DNA of 64,000 nucleotides from Streptomyces sp. CHD11 (GTDB lineage: Bacteria > Actinomycetota > Actinomycetes > Streptomycetales > Streptomycetaceae): positions 140,148 to 204,147 of the forward strand of contig NZ_JABTTS010000027.1 in NCBI RefSeq assembly GCF_018638295.1, read 5' to 3'. The position numbers and the translations under genes are program-made. This document shows positions 16,500 through 24,712 of this stretch, in pieces (the first letter of the stretch is position 1; each line of letters starts with the position of its first letter). The notes below the pieces were generated by a model. The model was given only the letters and a program-made list of their open reading frames with translations. It did not search any database and had not been told where the DNA came from.

Positions 16500-17533
16500 A
16501 TGCCCGGACACCACACCCTGACGCACCTGACGCACGAGGTCACCGGCACCGCCCTCGCCGAGCGGGCCGCGGGGAAGCCTGACTCCCGGATCACCACGGG
16601 CCGAGTGGCCCGGGAACTGGGCCTCCGGCGCTCCGAATTCGACCTGGCCGTGGATCTCGGCCGGATCCGTACGGCCTTCGGGGACGGCGGGGACGGCGGA
16701 GACGGCAGGGACGCGGGCGGCGGCGGAGAGGGCCGGCGTGTCGCCCGGGCCGAGATCGAGCGGCTGCGGGCAGGGCCGGATTCCCCCGGGACCCTGAGCC
16801 GGAGTGTGCGGACCGTGGGGGCCGCGGAGGGCGCCGCGCTCCTGGAGGTGCCCAGCACCCGGTTCATCCGCCTGGCGCGGCTGGGACTGCTGGTTCCGGT
16901 GAGGCTCCGCCTCCGCCTCCGCGCCGTCGTCTGGCTCCACCTGGCGCTGGAGTACGGCTGTTCGGGACCGACGACAAGAACGCGCCGCTGCTGACGGGGC
17001 GCCTGCCCGAGGGGCTCAGGAGCCGGCTCGACACCGGCCTCGACCTGCGCCCGCGTAACTGGCGCACCCGTCACCTGGTATGTCTGCTCCGTCGGGCCGA
17101 CGGCCCCTGGGCGCGGGCCGGTGCGGTGGCGTCGGTGCTCGACCCGTTCCATGTTTCGACGACCGTCCCGGACCCCTGCGACCGGTCCCGTCCGGACCGG
17201 TTCCATGAGACGCCGTTCCCTCACGGAGATCCGGGCTCACCGGCCGCCCCTCTCGCGCGGGACCTCATGACGGCCCGCGACCCGGACGAGATCGCCTGGC
17301 TGCGGTCCGAACCGACCCGGCTGACGCGTCAGGCACGGGACACCGGCCGGGACCCCGCCCCGCCTTCCGCAGCCCCGGCACGGGTCACCGGCGGACAGCC
17401 CCGGCCGTCGGGCCGGCCCACGGGTCCCCCTGTGCCTGCTCGTCCGCCGGCGCCGCGGAAACCGGTGACCTACAGCGCCCGGAACAGCCCTTCCTGCACG
17501 ACGGACACCAGCATCCGGCCCTCGATGTCGTAG
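16500..17533 (+). pseudogene. DUF6397 family gene broken by an apparent one-base deletion near 16954
   Basis: Starting at ATG 16500 (GGGGGAG upstream), the first frame encodes the N-terminal part with RVARELGLRRSEFDLAVDLGRIRT, a Gly/Asp low-complexity insert, a helix-turn-helix-like stretch and RAVVWLHLALEY, then terminates at 16994. The rest of the family continues in another frame from about 16955: RLFGTDDKNAPLLTGRLP, LDLRPRNWRTRHL, WARAGAVASVLDP and ARDPDEIAWLRSE, to a stop at 17533. Adding one C to the TACGGC at 16952-16957 restores a single frame (LALEYRLFGTDD). It may be a real mutation or a sequencing error. The 3' end overlaps the convergent tesB gene by 64 nt, so the true C-terminus may be shorter. 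Confidence 0.75.
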
Positions 17534-18336
17534 ATCCGGCCACGGGCCAGACCCCGTCCGCCGGTGGCGACCGGCGACTCCTGGTCGTACAGGAACCACT
17601 CGTCCGCCCGGAACGGGCGGTGGAACCACATGGCGTGGTCCAGCGACGCCATGTCGAAGCCACGCGGCCCCCACAGCGGCTCCACCGGGATCCGCACGGC
17701 GTCCAGCAGCGTCATGTCGCTGGCGTAGGTCAGGGCGCAGGTGTGCACCAGCGGATCGTCGCCGAGCGGACCGACCGCGCGCATCCACACCGCGCTGCGC
17801 GGCTCCGCGCCCTCGACCTCGGCCGGGTCCCAGCGCAGCCGGTCGACATAGCGGATGTCGAAGGGCTGCCGACGCGCCATCCGCTCCAGCTGCTCCGGAA
17901 GAACGCCCAGATGCTCGCGGATCTCGTCCGACACCGTCGGCAGCGACTCCGGGTCCGGGACCTTGCGGGCCGGCGGCAACTGGTGTTCGAAACTTCCCTG
18001 TTCAGGCTTGTGGAAGGAGGCGGTCAGATTGAAGATCGTGCGGCCCTGCTGCACCGCGGTGACCCGTCGGGTGGTGAACGACCGGCCGTCCCGCACCCGT
18101 TCGACCTGGTACACGATCGGCACCCCGGGCCGGCCGGGACGCAGGAAGTACGCGTGCAGGGAATGCACCGGGCGGTCGCCCTCGGTGGTGCGGCCGGCGG
18201 CGACCAGCGCCTGCCCGGCCACCTGCCCGCCGAAGACCCGCTGCAACGACTCCTGCGGGCTGCGGCCACGGAAGATGTCGACCTCGATCTGCTCCAGGTC
18301 GAGCAGGGCGACGAGGCTCTCGGCCGGATTGGTCAT
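17470..18336 (-). CDS. tesB: acyl-CoA thioesterase II
   Basis: The 288-residue protein is a double hot-dog enzyme that hydrolyses acyl-CoA to free acid and CoA in the cytosol. Seen: first hot dog with RVFGGQVAGQALVAA and SLHAYFLRPG, second with LDHAMWFHRPFRADEWFLYDQESPVA and GRGLARGRIYD, the family-typical closing VASVVQEGL-like strand (here SVVQEGLFR). ATG 18336 is preceded by AGGAGAG nine bases upstream. It lies 19 nt downstream of the RNA helicase gene on the same strand, so both may share a transcript. Confidence 0.95.
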   Translation of the reverse strand: MTNPAESLVALLDLEQIEVDIFRGRSPQESLQRVFGGQVAGQALVAAGRTTEGDRPVHSLHAYFLRPGRPGVPIVYQVERVRDGRSFTTRRVTAVQQGRTIFNLTASFHKPEQGSFEHQLPPARKVPDPESLPTVSDEIREHLGVLPEQLERMARRQPFDIRYVDRLRWDPAEVEGAEPRSAVWMRAVGPLGDDPLVHTCALTYASDMTLLDAVRIPVEPLWGPRGFDMASLDHAMWFHRPFRADEWFLYDQESPVATGGRGLARGRIYDIEGRMLVSVVQEGLFRAL

Positions 18337-18355
18337 GGGCGGGTCTCTCCTGGGT

Positions 18356-20869
18356 TCACAGCTGGCCGACATCGGTGACACGGACGACGGCGCGGCCTTC
18401 CGTGTCGGAGGCGGTGAGATCGACTTCGGCACTGATGCCCCAGTCGTGGTCCCCGTTCGGGTCGTCGAAGATCTGCCGGACCCGCCACAGCCGGTTCTCC
18501 GGCTGCTCCTCGATCAGCAGCAGTTTCGGGCCGCGGGCGTCGGGGCCGGTGCCCAGGTCCTCGTACTCGTCCCAGTACTTGTCCATCGCCTCGCCCCAGG
18601 CGTCGGCGTCCCAGCCGCCGTCCCCGTCCAGTTCCCCCAGCTCCCGCACCTGGTCGAGGGCGGCGAGCTCGACCCTGCGGAACAAGGCGTTGCGGACCAG
18701 CACGCGGAAGGCACGTGCGTTGGCGGTGACGGGCTTGACCTGGTCGGCCCTCTCCTGGGCCTCCTCGGCGGTCATCTCCTGCGGATTGGCCAGCTGCTCC
18801 CACTCGTCCAGCAGGCTGGAGTCGACCTGACGCACCATCTCGCCCAGCCAGGCGATCAGATCCTCCAGGTCCTCCGACTTCAGGTCGTCGGGCACGGTGT
18901 GCTCCAGCGCCTTGTAGGCGCCGGCGAGATAGCGCAGCACGATGCCCTCGGTACGGGCCAGTTCGTAATGGGACACCAGCTCCGTGAAGGACATCGCACG
19001 CTCGTACATGTCCCGGATCACGGACTTGGGCGACAGCGGATGGTCACCGACCCACGGGTGGCTCTTGCGGTAGGTGTCGTAGGCGTGGAAGAGCAGCTCC
19101 TCCAGGGGCTTCGGGTAGGTGACGTCCTGGAGGCGCTCCATGCGCTCCTCGTACTCCACCCCGTCGGCCTTCATGGCGGCCACGGCCTCCCCGCGCGCCT
19201 TGTTCTGCTGGGCGGCGAGGATCTGGCGCGGATCGTCCAGGGTGGATTCGACCACGGAGACCATGTCCAGGGCGTACGACGGCGACTCCGGATCCAGCAG
19301 CTCGAACGCGGCGAGCGCGAACGTGGACAGCGGCTGGTTCAGCGCGAAGTCGTGCTGCAGGTCCACGGTCAGCCGCACGATGCGTCCCTCCGCGTCCGGC
19401 CGGTCGAGCTTCTCGACGACGCCGCCGTCCAGCAGCGAGCGGTAGATGGCGATCGCCCGCCGGATGTGCCGGAGCTGCTGCCTGCGGGGCTCGTGGTTGT
19501 TTTCCAGCAGCCGGCGCATCGCCTCGAAGGCGTTTCCGGGCCGGGCGATCACCGACAGCAGCATGGTGTGCGTGACCCGGAAGCGGGAGTTCAGCGGCTC
19601 CGGCTCGGATCCGATGAGCTTGTCGAAGGTCTGCTCGCTCCAGGCGATGAACCCCTCGGGTGCCTTCTTGCGCACGACCTTGCGGCGCTTCTTCGGATCG
19701 TCGCCGGCCTTGGCCAGGGCCTTCTCGTTCTCGACCACATGCTCGGGAGCCTGGGCCACCACAAAGCCCTCGGTGTCGAAGCCGGCGCGTCCGGCGCGGC
19801 CCGCGATCTGGTGGAACTCCCGGGCCCGCAGGGTGCGTACGCGAGTGCCGTCGTATTTGGTCAGGGCCGTGAACAGCACGGTGCGGATGGGGACGTTGAC
19901 GCCCACACCGAGCGTGTCGGTGCCGCAGATGACCTTCAGCAGACCCGCCTGCGCGAGTTTCTCCACCAGCCGCCGGTACTTGGGCAGCATGCCGGCGTGG
20001 TGCACACCGATACCGTGCCGGACGTAACGCGACAGATTGCGGCCGAACTTGGTGGTGAAACGGAAGCTGCCGATGAGTTCGGCGATCCGCTCCTTCTCCT
20101 CGCGCGTGCACATGTTGATGCTCATCAGCGCCTGAGCACGCTCCACCGCCTGCGCCTGGGTGAAGTGCACGATGTAGACCGGCGCCTGCCGGGCGGCGAG
20201 CAGATCGGTGAGCGTCTCGGTGAGCGGTGTGTACCGGTACTCGTAGGACAGCGGAACGGGCCGGGTCGCCGAACGGACCACGGTGGCGGGGCGGCCGGTG
20301 CGGCGGGCGAGGTCCTGCTCGAAGAAGGAGACATCGCCGAGAGTCGCCGACATCAGCACGAACTGTGCCTGCGGCAGCTCCAGCAGGGGGATCTGCCAGG
20401 CCCAGCCGCGGTCCGGTTCCGCGTAGAAGTGGAACTCGTCCATCACCACCTGGCCCACGTCCGCGTGCCTGCCGTCGCGCAGCGCGATCGACGCCAGCAC
20501 CTCGGCGGTACAGCAGATGACCGGGGCGTCCGCGTTGACGGACGCGTCGCCGGTGAGCATGCCGACGTTCTCCGTGCCGAAGATCTTGCACAGTTCGAAG
20601 AACTTCTCCGACACCAGCGCCTTGATGGGTGCGGTGTAGAAGGTGACCTGGTCGCGGGCCAGGGCGGCGAAATGGGCGCCGGCCGCGATCAGGCTCTTGC
20701 CGGAACCGGTGGGTGTCGACACGATCACGTTCGCACCGGAGACCACCTCGATCAGCGCCTCCTCCTGGTGGGGATAGAGGGTGAGGCCGCGTTCCTGGGT
20801 CCACGACTCGAAGGCCTCGTACAGGGCGTCGGGGTCGGCGGTCGGCGGGAGCTGATCGATGAGGGTCAC
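18356..20869 (-). CDS. Ski2-like DEAD/DEAH-box RNA helicase with DUF3516 C-terminus (837 aa)
   Basis: Helicase motifs are complete: TPTGSGKS with Lys58 (motif I), MDEFHFY with Asp144-Glu145 (motif II), LMSATLGD (motif III), and QIAGRAGRAGFD (motif VI). The long C-terminal region with PSYALDMVSVVESTLDDPRQI and the AEVDLTASDTEGRAV close is the DUF3516 domain attached to actinobacterial Ski2-type helicases. Such proteins are thought to remodel or feed RNA to nucleases; that role is by family. GTG 20869 is the start, with a weak ribosome site. It is divergent from the membrane hydrolase gene at 21015. Confidence 0.93.
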   Translation of the reverse strand: MTLIDQLPPTADPDALYEAFESWTQERGLTLYPHQEEALIEVVSGANVIVSTPTGSGKSLIAAGAHFAALARDQVTFYTAPIKALVSEKFFELCKIFGTENVGMLTGDASVNADAPVICCTAEVLASIALRDGRHADVGQVVMDEFHFYAEPDRGWAWQIPLLELPQAQFVLMSATLGDVSFFEQDLARRTGRPATVVRSATRPVPLSYEYRYTPLTETLTDLLAARQAPVYIVHFTQAQAVERAQALMSINMCTREEKERIAELIGSFRFTTKFGRNLSRYVRHGIGVHHAGMLPKYRRLVEKLAQAGLLKVICGTDTLGVGVNVPIRTVLFTALTKYDGTRVRTLRAREFHQIAGRAGRAGFDTEGFVVAQAPEHVVENEKALAKAGDDPKKRRKVVRKKAPEGFIAWSEQTFDKLIGSEPEPLNSRFRVTHTMLLSVIARPGNAFEAMRRLLENNHEPRRQQLRHIRRAIAIYRSLLDGGVVEKLDRPDAEGRIVRLTVDLQHDFALNQPLSTFALAAFELLDPESPSYALDMVSVVESTLDDPRQILAAQQNKARGEAVAAMKADGVEYEERMERLQDVTYPKPLEELLFHAYDTYRKSHPWVGDHPLSPKSVIRDMYERAMSFTELVSHYELARTEGIVLRYLAGAYKALEHTVPDDLKSEDLEDLIAWLGEMVRQVDSSLLDEWEQLANPQEMTAEEAQERADQVKPVTANARAFRVLVRNALFRRVELAALDQVRELGELDGDGGWDADAWGEAMDKYWDEYEDLGTGPDARGPKLLLIEEQPENRLWRVRQIFDDPNGDHDWGISAEVDLTASDTEGRAVVRVTDVGQL

Positions 20870-21014
20870 GCACCCATCTTGCCTGCCCGCACGCCCGATG
20901 CGGGAATCGGCTTCGGAGCCGAAGATCGCGAACGCTACGCTGTGTCGCCGGCGGGGCGTCCATACGACCGGTCAACGGGACAGTGGCGAACGAGGAATGG
21001 GGCGGGCAGCGGCG

Positions 21015-21809
21015 ATGATGGGACCAGCACACTCACTATCGGGCGCCGCGGCCTGGCTCGGCGTCGGCGCGGCGGCTGCCGCGGCCGGACAGCCGATGCC
21101 CTGGCCGGTGCTTCTGACCGGTGCCCTGATCTGCGCGGGTGCCGCGCTCGCGCCGGACCTGGACCACAAGGCGGCCACCATCTCGCGCGCCTTCGGCCCC
21201 CTGTCCCGCTGGCTGTGCGAGATCGTCGACAAACTGTCGTACGCCGTCTACAAGGCCACCAGAAAACCGGGCGACCCACGCCGCTCCGGCGGGCACCGCA
21301 CTCTCACGCACACCTGGCTCTGGGCCGTACTGATCGGCGGTGGCACCGCGGCCCTGGCGGTCACCGGCGGGCGCTGGGCGGTGCTGGCCATCCTCTTCGT
21401 GCACATGGTGCTGGCCATCGAGGGCCTGCTGTGGCGGGCGACCCGCGGATCCAGCAGCGATGTGCTGGTGTGGCTGCTGGCGGCGACCAGCGCCTGGATC
21501 ATCGCCGGCATTCTGGACCAGCCGGGCAACGGCTCGGACTGGCTGTTCACCGCACCCGGCCAGGAGTACCTGTGGCTGGGGCTGCCGGTCGTGCTGGGCG
21601 CGCTGGTGCACGACATCGGGGACGCCCTGACCGTCTCCGGCTGCCCGGTCCTGTGGCCCATACCGGTGGGCCGCAGGCGCTGGTACCCGATAGGCCCGCC
21701 CAAGGTGATGCGCTTTCGCGCGGGCAGCTGGGTGGAGCTGAAGGTGCTGATGCCCGTCTTCATGCTGCTGGGCGGAGTGGGCTGCGCGGCGGCGCTGAAC
21801 GTGATCTGA
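21015..21809 (+). CDS. membrane-bound metal-dependent hydrolase (YdjM/DUF457-like, 264 aa)
   Basis: The protein opens with MMGPAHSLSGAAAWLG, containing the conserved early His of this family. It continues with APDLDHKAATISR, GGHRTLTHTWLWA and VHDIGDALTVSGCP, a set of His and Asp residues that are the presumed metal ligands. Four or more hydrophobic helices (for example LLTGALICAGAAL, AVLAILFVHMVLAIEGLL, LKVLMPVFMLLGGVG) place it in the membrane. The family includes YdjM of E. coli and its substrate is unknown. ATG 21015 is used; ATG 20997 with GAGGA touching it is an alternative. Converges with the L31 gene. Confidence 0.88.
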   Translation: MMGPAHSLSGAAAWLGVGAAAAAAGQPMPWPVLLTGALICAGAALAPDLDHKAATISRAFGPLSRWLCEIVDKLSYAVYKATRKPGDPRRSGGHRTLTHTWLWAVLIGGGTAALAVTGGRWAVLAILFVHMVLAIEGLLWRATRGSSSDVLVWLLAATSAWIIAGILDQPGNGSDWLFTAPGQEYLWLGLPVVLGALVHDIGDALTVSGCPVLWPIPVGRRRWYPIGPPKVMRFRAGSWVELKVLMPVFMLLGGVGCAAALNVI

Positions 21810-21820
21810 GGGGCGCCGCT

Positions 21821-21839
21821 CACCGGCCCTCAGCCGGTG
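21821..21839. terminator. hairpin between the membrane hydrolase and L31 genes
   Basis: CACCGGC (21821-21827) and GCCGGTG (21833-21839) form a 7-bp perfect stem with a 5-nt loop, 12 nt after the plus-strand stop and overlapping the stop codon of the L31 gene on the minus strand. Confidence 0.55.
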
Positions 21840-22084
21840 TTCTCCCCGCCGTACCGGCGCTCGAAGCGGGCCACCCGGCCCTCCGTGTCGACCGTGCGGG
21901 CCTTGCCCGTGTAGAACGGGTGGCTCTCCGAGGAGATCTCCACGTCCACCACCGGATAGGTCTCGCCGTCGTCCCACTCGATGGTCTGGGCACTGGTCGC
22001 GGTGGACCGTGTGAGGAAGGCATAGCCGGCGGCACGGTCGCGGAAGACGACCGGACGGTAGTCGGGATGCTTGTCCTGCTGCAT
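21830..22084 (-). CDS. rpmE2: 50S ribosomal protein L31 type B (zinc-independent form)
   Basis: The 84 residues follow the type B pattern: MQQDKHPDYRPVVFRD, then SSESHPFYTGKARTVDTEGRVARFERRYG. There is not one cysteine, so the zinc ribbon of the type A protein is absent. Type B L31 replaces the zinc form in the large ribosomal subunit under zinc shortage and is normally Zur-repressed. ATG 22084 has GAGGAGC upstream. I see no Zur-box-like palindrome in the 50 nt before it, so it may be read from the DUF5709 promoter. Confidence 0.95.
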   Translation of the reverse strand: MQQDKHPDYRPVVFRDRAAGYAFLTRSTATSAQTIEWDDGETYPVVDVEISSESHPFYTGKARTVDTEGRVARFERRYGGENTG

Positions 22085-22134
22085 GAATGCTCCTCGGGCG
22101 ACTCGGCCCGCGCTGCGGCGGGGGAGGGGCGGGG

Positions 22135-22605
22135 TCAGCCGGGCAGACTGTCCTCGTCGACGACGTGCATGGCGGCCTCCTCGGCGGAAGCGGCGGCGCC
22201 GTCGATGCCGACGTCCGTGGCCACCAGGGCCTCCTCGTCGTCCTCGTGCGCCCCTTCGTCGGGGGCCACGAGCCGGCCGGAGCGCACGGCTCCGACCTCG
22301 TTGTCCAGGAGTTCCCCGTCCGTGCCCGGCGAATCGCCGAGCCCGTCGCCGTCCCAGGCGCCGGGATCCGGCTGCTCCTCGGCGAGCCGCTGGTCGAGTG
22401 TCTCGCCCGCATGCCGCTCGGCCGCCGTCACGCCGTAGTGCTCCACGGCCAGGGGCCGCTCCGGGGGCGACCAGCCCCGGTCGAGGGGATCGGCGACGCC
22501 GTCGTTCTCCAGGGTGTCCTCGGCGTCGAGCAGTCCGGCGTCGTCCTGGATCTCGGACCCGTCGGGCTGGTAGACATCGTCTCCCCAACCGTCGGCGCTG
22601 TTCAC
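22135..22605 (-). CDS. DUF5709 domain-containing protein (156 aa)
   Basis: This small, very acidic, hydrophilic protein has the DUF5709 features: WGDDVYQPD near the N-terminus, LDRGWSPPERPLAVEHYGVTAAER in the middle with GETLDQRLAEEQPD, and a C-terminal ASAEEAAMHVVDED. GTG 22605 is set by GGAGG five bases upstream. It lacks signal peptide and membrane segments. DUF5709 proteins are actinobacterial and of unknown function. It sits 50 nt upstream of the L31 gene on the same strand and may share its transcript. Confidence 0.85.
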   Translation of the reverse strand: MNSADGWGDDVYQPDGSEIQDDAGLLDAEDTLENDGVADPLDRGWSPPERPLAVEHYGVTAAERHAGETLDQRLAEEQPDPGAWDGDGLGDSPGTDGELLDNEVGAVRSGRLVAPDEGAHEDDEEALVATDVGIDGAAASAEEAAMHVVDEDSLPG

Positions 22606-22930
22606 GGCTACCTCCAGGGGATGGGGCCCGTTCCCGCCGCGGCCCGCGCCGGGCGGTACGGACCGGGCACCGGCGTCACCCGTTCCCGTTCCGTCCGGAT
22701 CCGGGCGCTCCCCGAGCCGGTGCCTGACTCCACCCTTCCACCGGAGTTCCCCACCGCGCAACGGGACGCCTCCCGGGCCGGGCTCCCCGGCCGCTCCCGG
22801 GGGCCGGGGAGCCTCGTCCCCGCCCGGTCGGCACCCCCAGGCGAAGTGCGCCGCCCCGGAGGAGGCGGCCGTCGGCCCGGCCGTCGTGCGAACGACCGGA
22901 GCGGGCGCTCAGCCGGCGGCCGGCGGGCCA
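22606..22930. other. 325-nt intergenic region
   Basis: No gene is supported. The stretch contains a strong hairpin (22781-22813) that would terminate the ABC exporter transcript coming from the right, and the promoter of the DUF5709 gene must lie between that hairpin and 22605. Confidence 0.4.
22781..22813 (-). terminator. terminator hairpin downstream of the heterodimeric ABC exporter
   Basis: GGCTCCCCGGCC (22781-22792) pairs perfectly with GGCCGGGGAGCC (22802-22813), a 12-bp stem with a 9-nt loop, about 118 nt past the stop of the ABC gene. Confidence 0.6.
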
Positions 22931-24712
22931 TCATCCGTGCCAGGACCGCCACAGCGCCGCGTACGCGCCGTCCGCCGCGACGAGTTCGTCGTGGCTGCCC
23001 AGCTCACTGATGCGGCCGTTCTCCACGACGGCGATGACGTCCGCGTCGTGGGCGGTGTGCAGCCGGTGGGCGATGGCGACCACCGTCCGGCCGTCCAGGA
23101 CCCGGGCCAGGGAACGTTCCAGGTGACGTGCCGCGCGGGGGTCGAGCAGCGAGGTCGCCTCGTCCAGGACCAGGGTGTGCGGGTCCGCCAGCACCAGCCG
23201 GGCCAGCGCGATCTGCTGGGCCTGGGCCGGGGTGAGCGCGAAACCGCCCGAGCCGACCTCGGTGTCGAGGCCGTCCTCGAGCGCGCGTGCCCAGCCGTCC
23301 GCGTCGACCGCCCCGACCGCCGCCCACAACTCGGCGTCCCCGGCGTCCGCCCGGGCGAGCCGCAGATTGTCGCGCAGGGAGCCCACGAACACGTGGTGCT
23401 CCTGGTTGACCAGGGCCACATGCTCCCGGACCCGTTCGGCGGTCATCCGCGACAGCTCGGCGTCTCCCAGGGTGACCCGTCCCTGCCGGGGTGCGTAGAT
23501 CCCGGCGAGCAGGCGGCCCAGAGTGGACTTGCCCGCGCCCGAGGGACCGACCAGCGCCAGCCTGGTCCCGGGCGGGACCTCCAGGGACACCTCGCGCAGG
23601 ACATCCACGCCCTCCTGGTAGCCGAAGTGCACCCGGTCCGCGTGCACCCGGTGCCCGTCGGGGGCCAGAGCGGTGTCCCCGGCGTCGGGCTCGATGTCCC
23701 GGACCCCGACCAGCCGGGCCAGCGACACCTGCGCCACCTGCAACTCGTCGTACCAGCGCAGGATGAGCCCCACCGGGTCCACGAGCATCTGCGCGATCAG
23801 CGCGCCCGTGGTCAGCTGACCGACACCGATCCAGCCCTGCAGGACGAAGACCCCGCCGATCATCAGGACCGAGGCCAGCACGGTCACATGGGTGACGCTG
23901 ACGACGGGGAAGAGCACCGACCGCAGCCAGAGCGTGTAGCGCTCCCAGGCCGTCCACTCCCCGACCCGCTGGTCCGTCAGCGCCACGCGGCGCGTGCCGA
24001 GGCGGTGCGCCTCCACGGTCCGCCCCGCGTCCACGGTCTCCGCCAGCGCGGCGGCCACGGCCGCGTACCCCGCGGCCTCCGAGCGGTAGGCGGCCGGCGC
24101 TCGCCGGAAGTACCAGCGGCAGCCGGCCACCAGCAGCGGCACGGCCACCAGCACCGCCGGTGCCAGCTCGGGCGCGGTGACGACGAGTCCGCCCAGCAGC
24201 AGCACCACCCACACCGCGCCGATGGCCAGCTGCGGCACCGCCTCGCGCATCGCGTTGCCGAGCCGGTCGATGTCGGTCGTGATCCGCGACAGCAGATCAC
24301 CCGTGCCGGCCCGCTCCAGCACGCCCGGCGGCAGCCCGACCGACCGCACCAGGAAATCCTCGCGCAGATCGGCCAGCATCCGTTCACCGAGCATCGCCCC
24401 GCGCAGCCGGACCTGCCGGACGAAAGCCGCCTGGACGGCCAGCGCGAGCACGAAGATCCCCGCGGTGAGCCCCGGACGCAGCTCCCGCCCGGGATCGGCC
24501 ATCCCCTCCACCAGTCCGCCGAGCAGGTAAGGCCCCACCATCGAGGCGATCACGGCGACCGTGTTCACCGTGACCAGCAGCAGGAAGGCCCGGCGGTGCC
24601 GGCGCAGCAGTTCCGTGACGTAGGCGCGCACGGTGGCGGGCGTGCCCACGGGAAGGGTGGTGGCAGCCGTGGGTGCCGCCGGGTCGTAGGCCGGTGGCGC
24701 GACGCCGATCAT
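22931..24712 (-). CDS. ABC exporter half-transporter, consensus Walker A but degenerate signature (593 aa)
   Basis: The N-terminal membrane domain has six hydrophobic stretches (about residues 40-310) and is followed by an ATPase domain. Walker A is intact (GPSGAGKST), Walker B is VLDEATSLLD and the switch histidine is present (AIAHRL). The ABC signature, normally LSGGQ, reads LTPAQAQQIALARL. Together with its partner encoded upstream, which keeps the signature but lost Walker A, it would make a heterodimer with one working ATP site. Its ATG overlaps the partner stop by four bases. Family role: export of drugs, lipids or peptides; substrate unknown. Confidence 0.9.
   Translation of the reverse strand: MIGVAPPAYDPAAPTAATTLPVGTPATVRAYVTELLRRHRRAFLLLVTVNTVAVIASMVGPYLLGGLVEGMADPGRELRPGLTAGIFVLALAVQAAFVRQVRLRGAMLGERMLADLREDFLVRSVGLPPGVLERAGTGDLLSRITTDIDRLGNAMREAVPQLAIGAVWVVLLLGGLVVTAPELAPAVLVAVPLLVAGCRWYFRRAPAAYRSEAAGYAAVAAALAETVDAGRTVEAHRLGTRRVALTDQRVGEWTAWERYTLWLRSVLFPVVSVTHVTVLASVLMIGGVFVLQGWIGVGQLTTGALIAQMLVDPVGLILRWYDELQVAQVSLARLVGVRDIEPDAGDTALAPDGHRVHADRVHFGYQEGVDVLREVSLEVPPGTRLALVGPSGAGKSTLGRLLAGIYAPRQGRVTLGDAELSRMTAERVREHVALVNQEHHVFVGSLRDNLRLARADAGDAELWAAVGAVDADGWARALEDGLDTEVGSGGFALTPAQAQQIALARLVLADPHTLVLDEATSLLDPRAARHLERSLARVLDGRTVVAIAHRLHTAHDADVIAVVENGRISELGSHDELVAADGAYAALWRSWHG

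Noticed and set aside
17855..22438. A 1,527-codon open frame on the plus strand
   Set aside because: It is antisense to the tesB and helicase genes and then out of phase with the membrane hydrolase gene; such long shadows arise from high G+C content.
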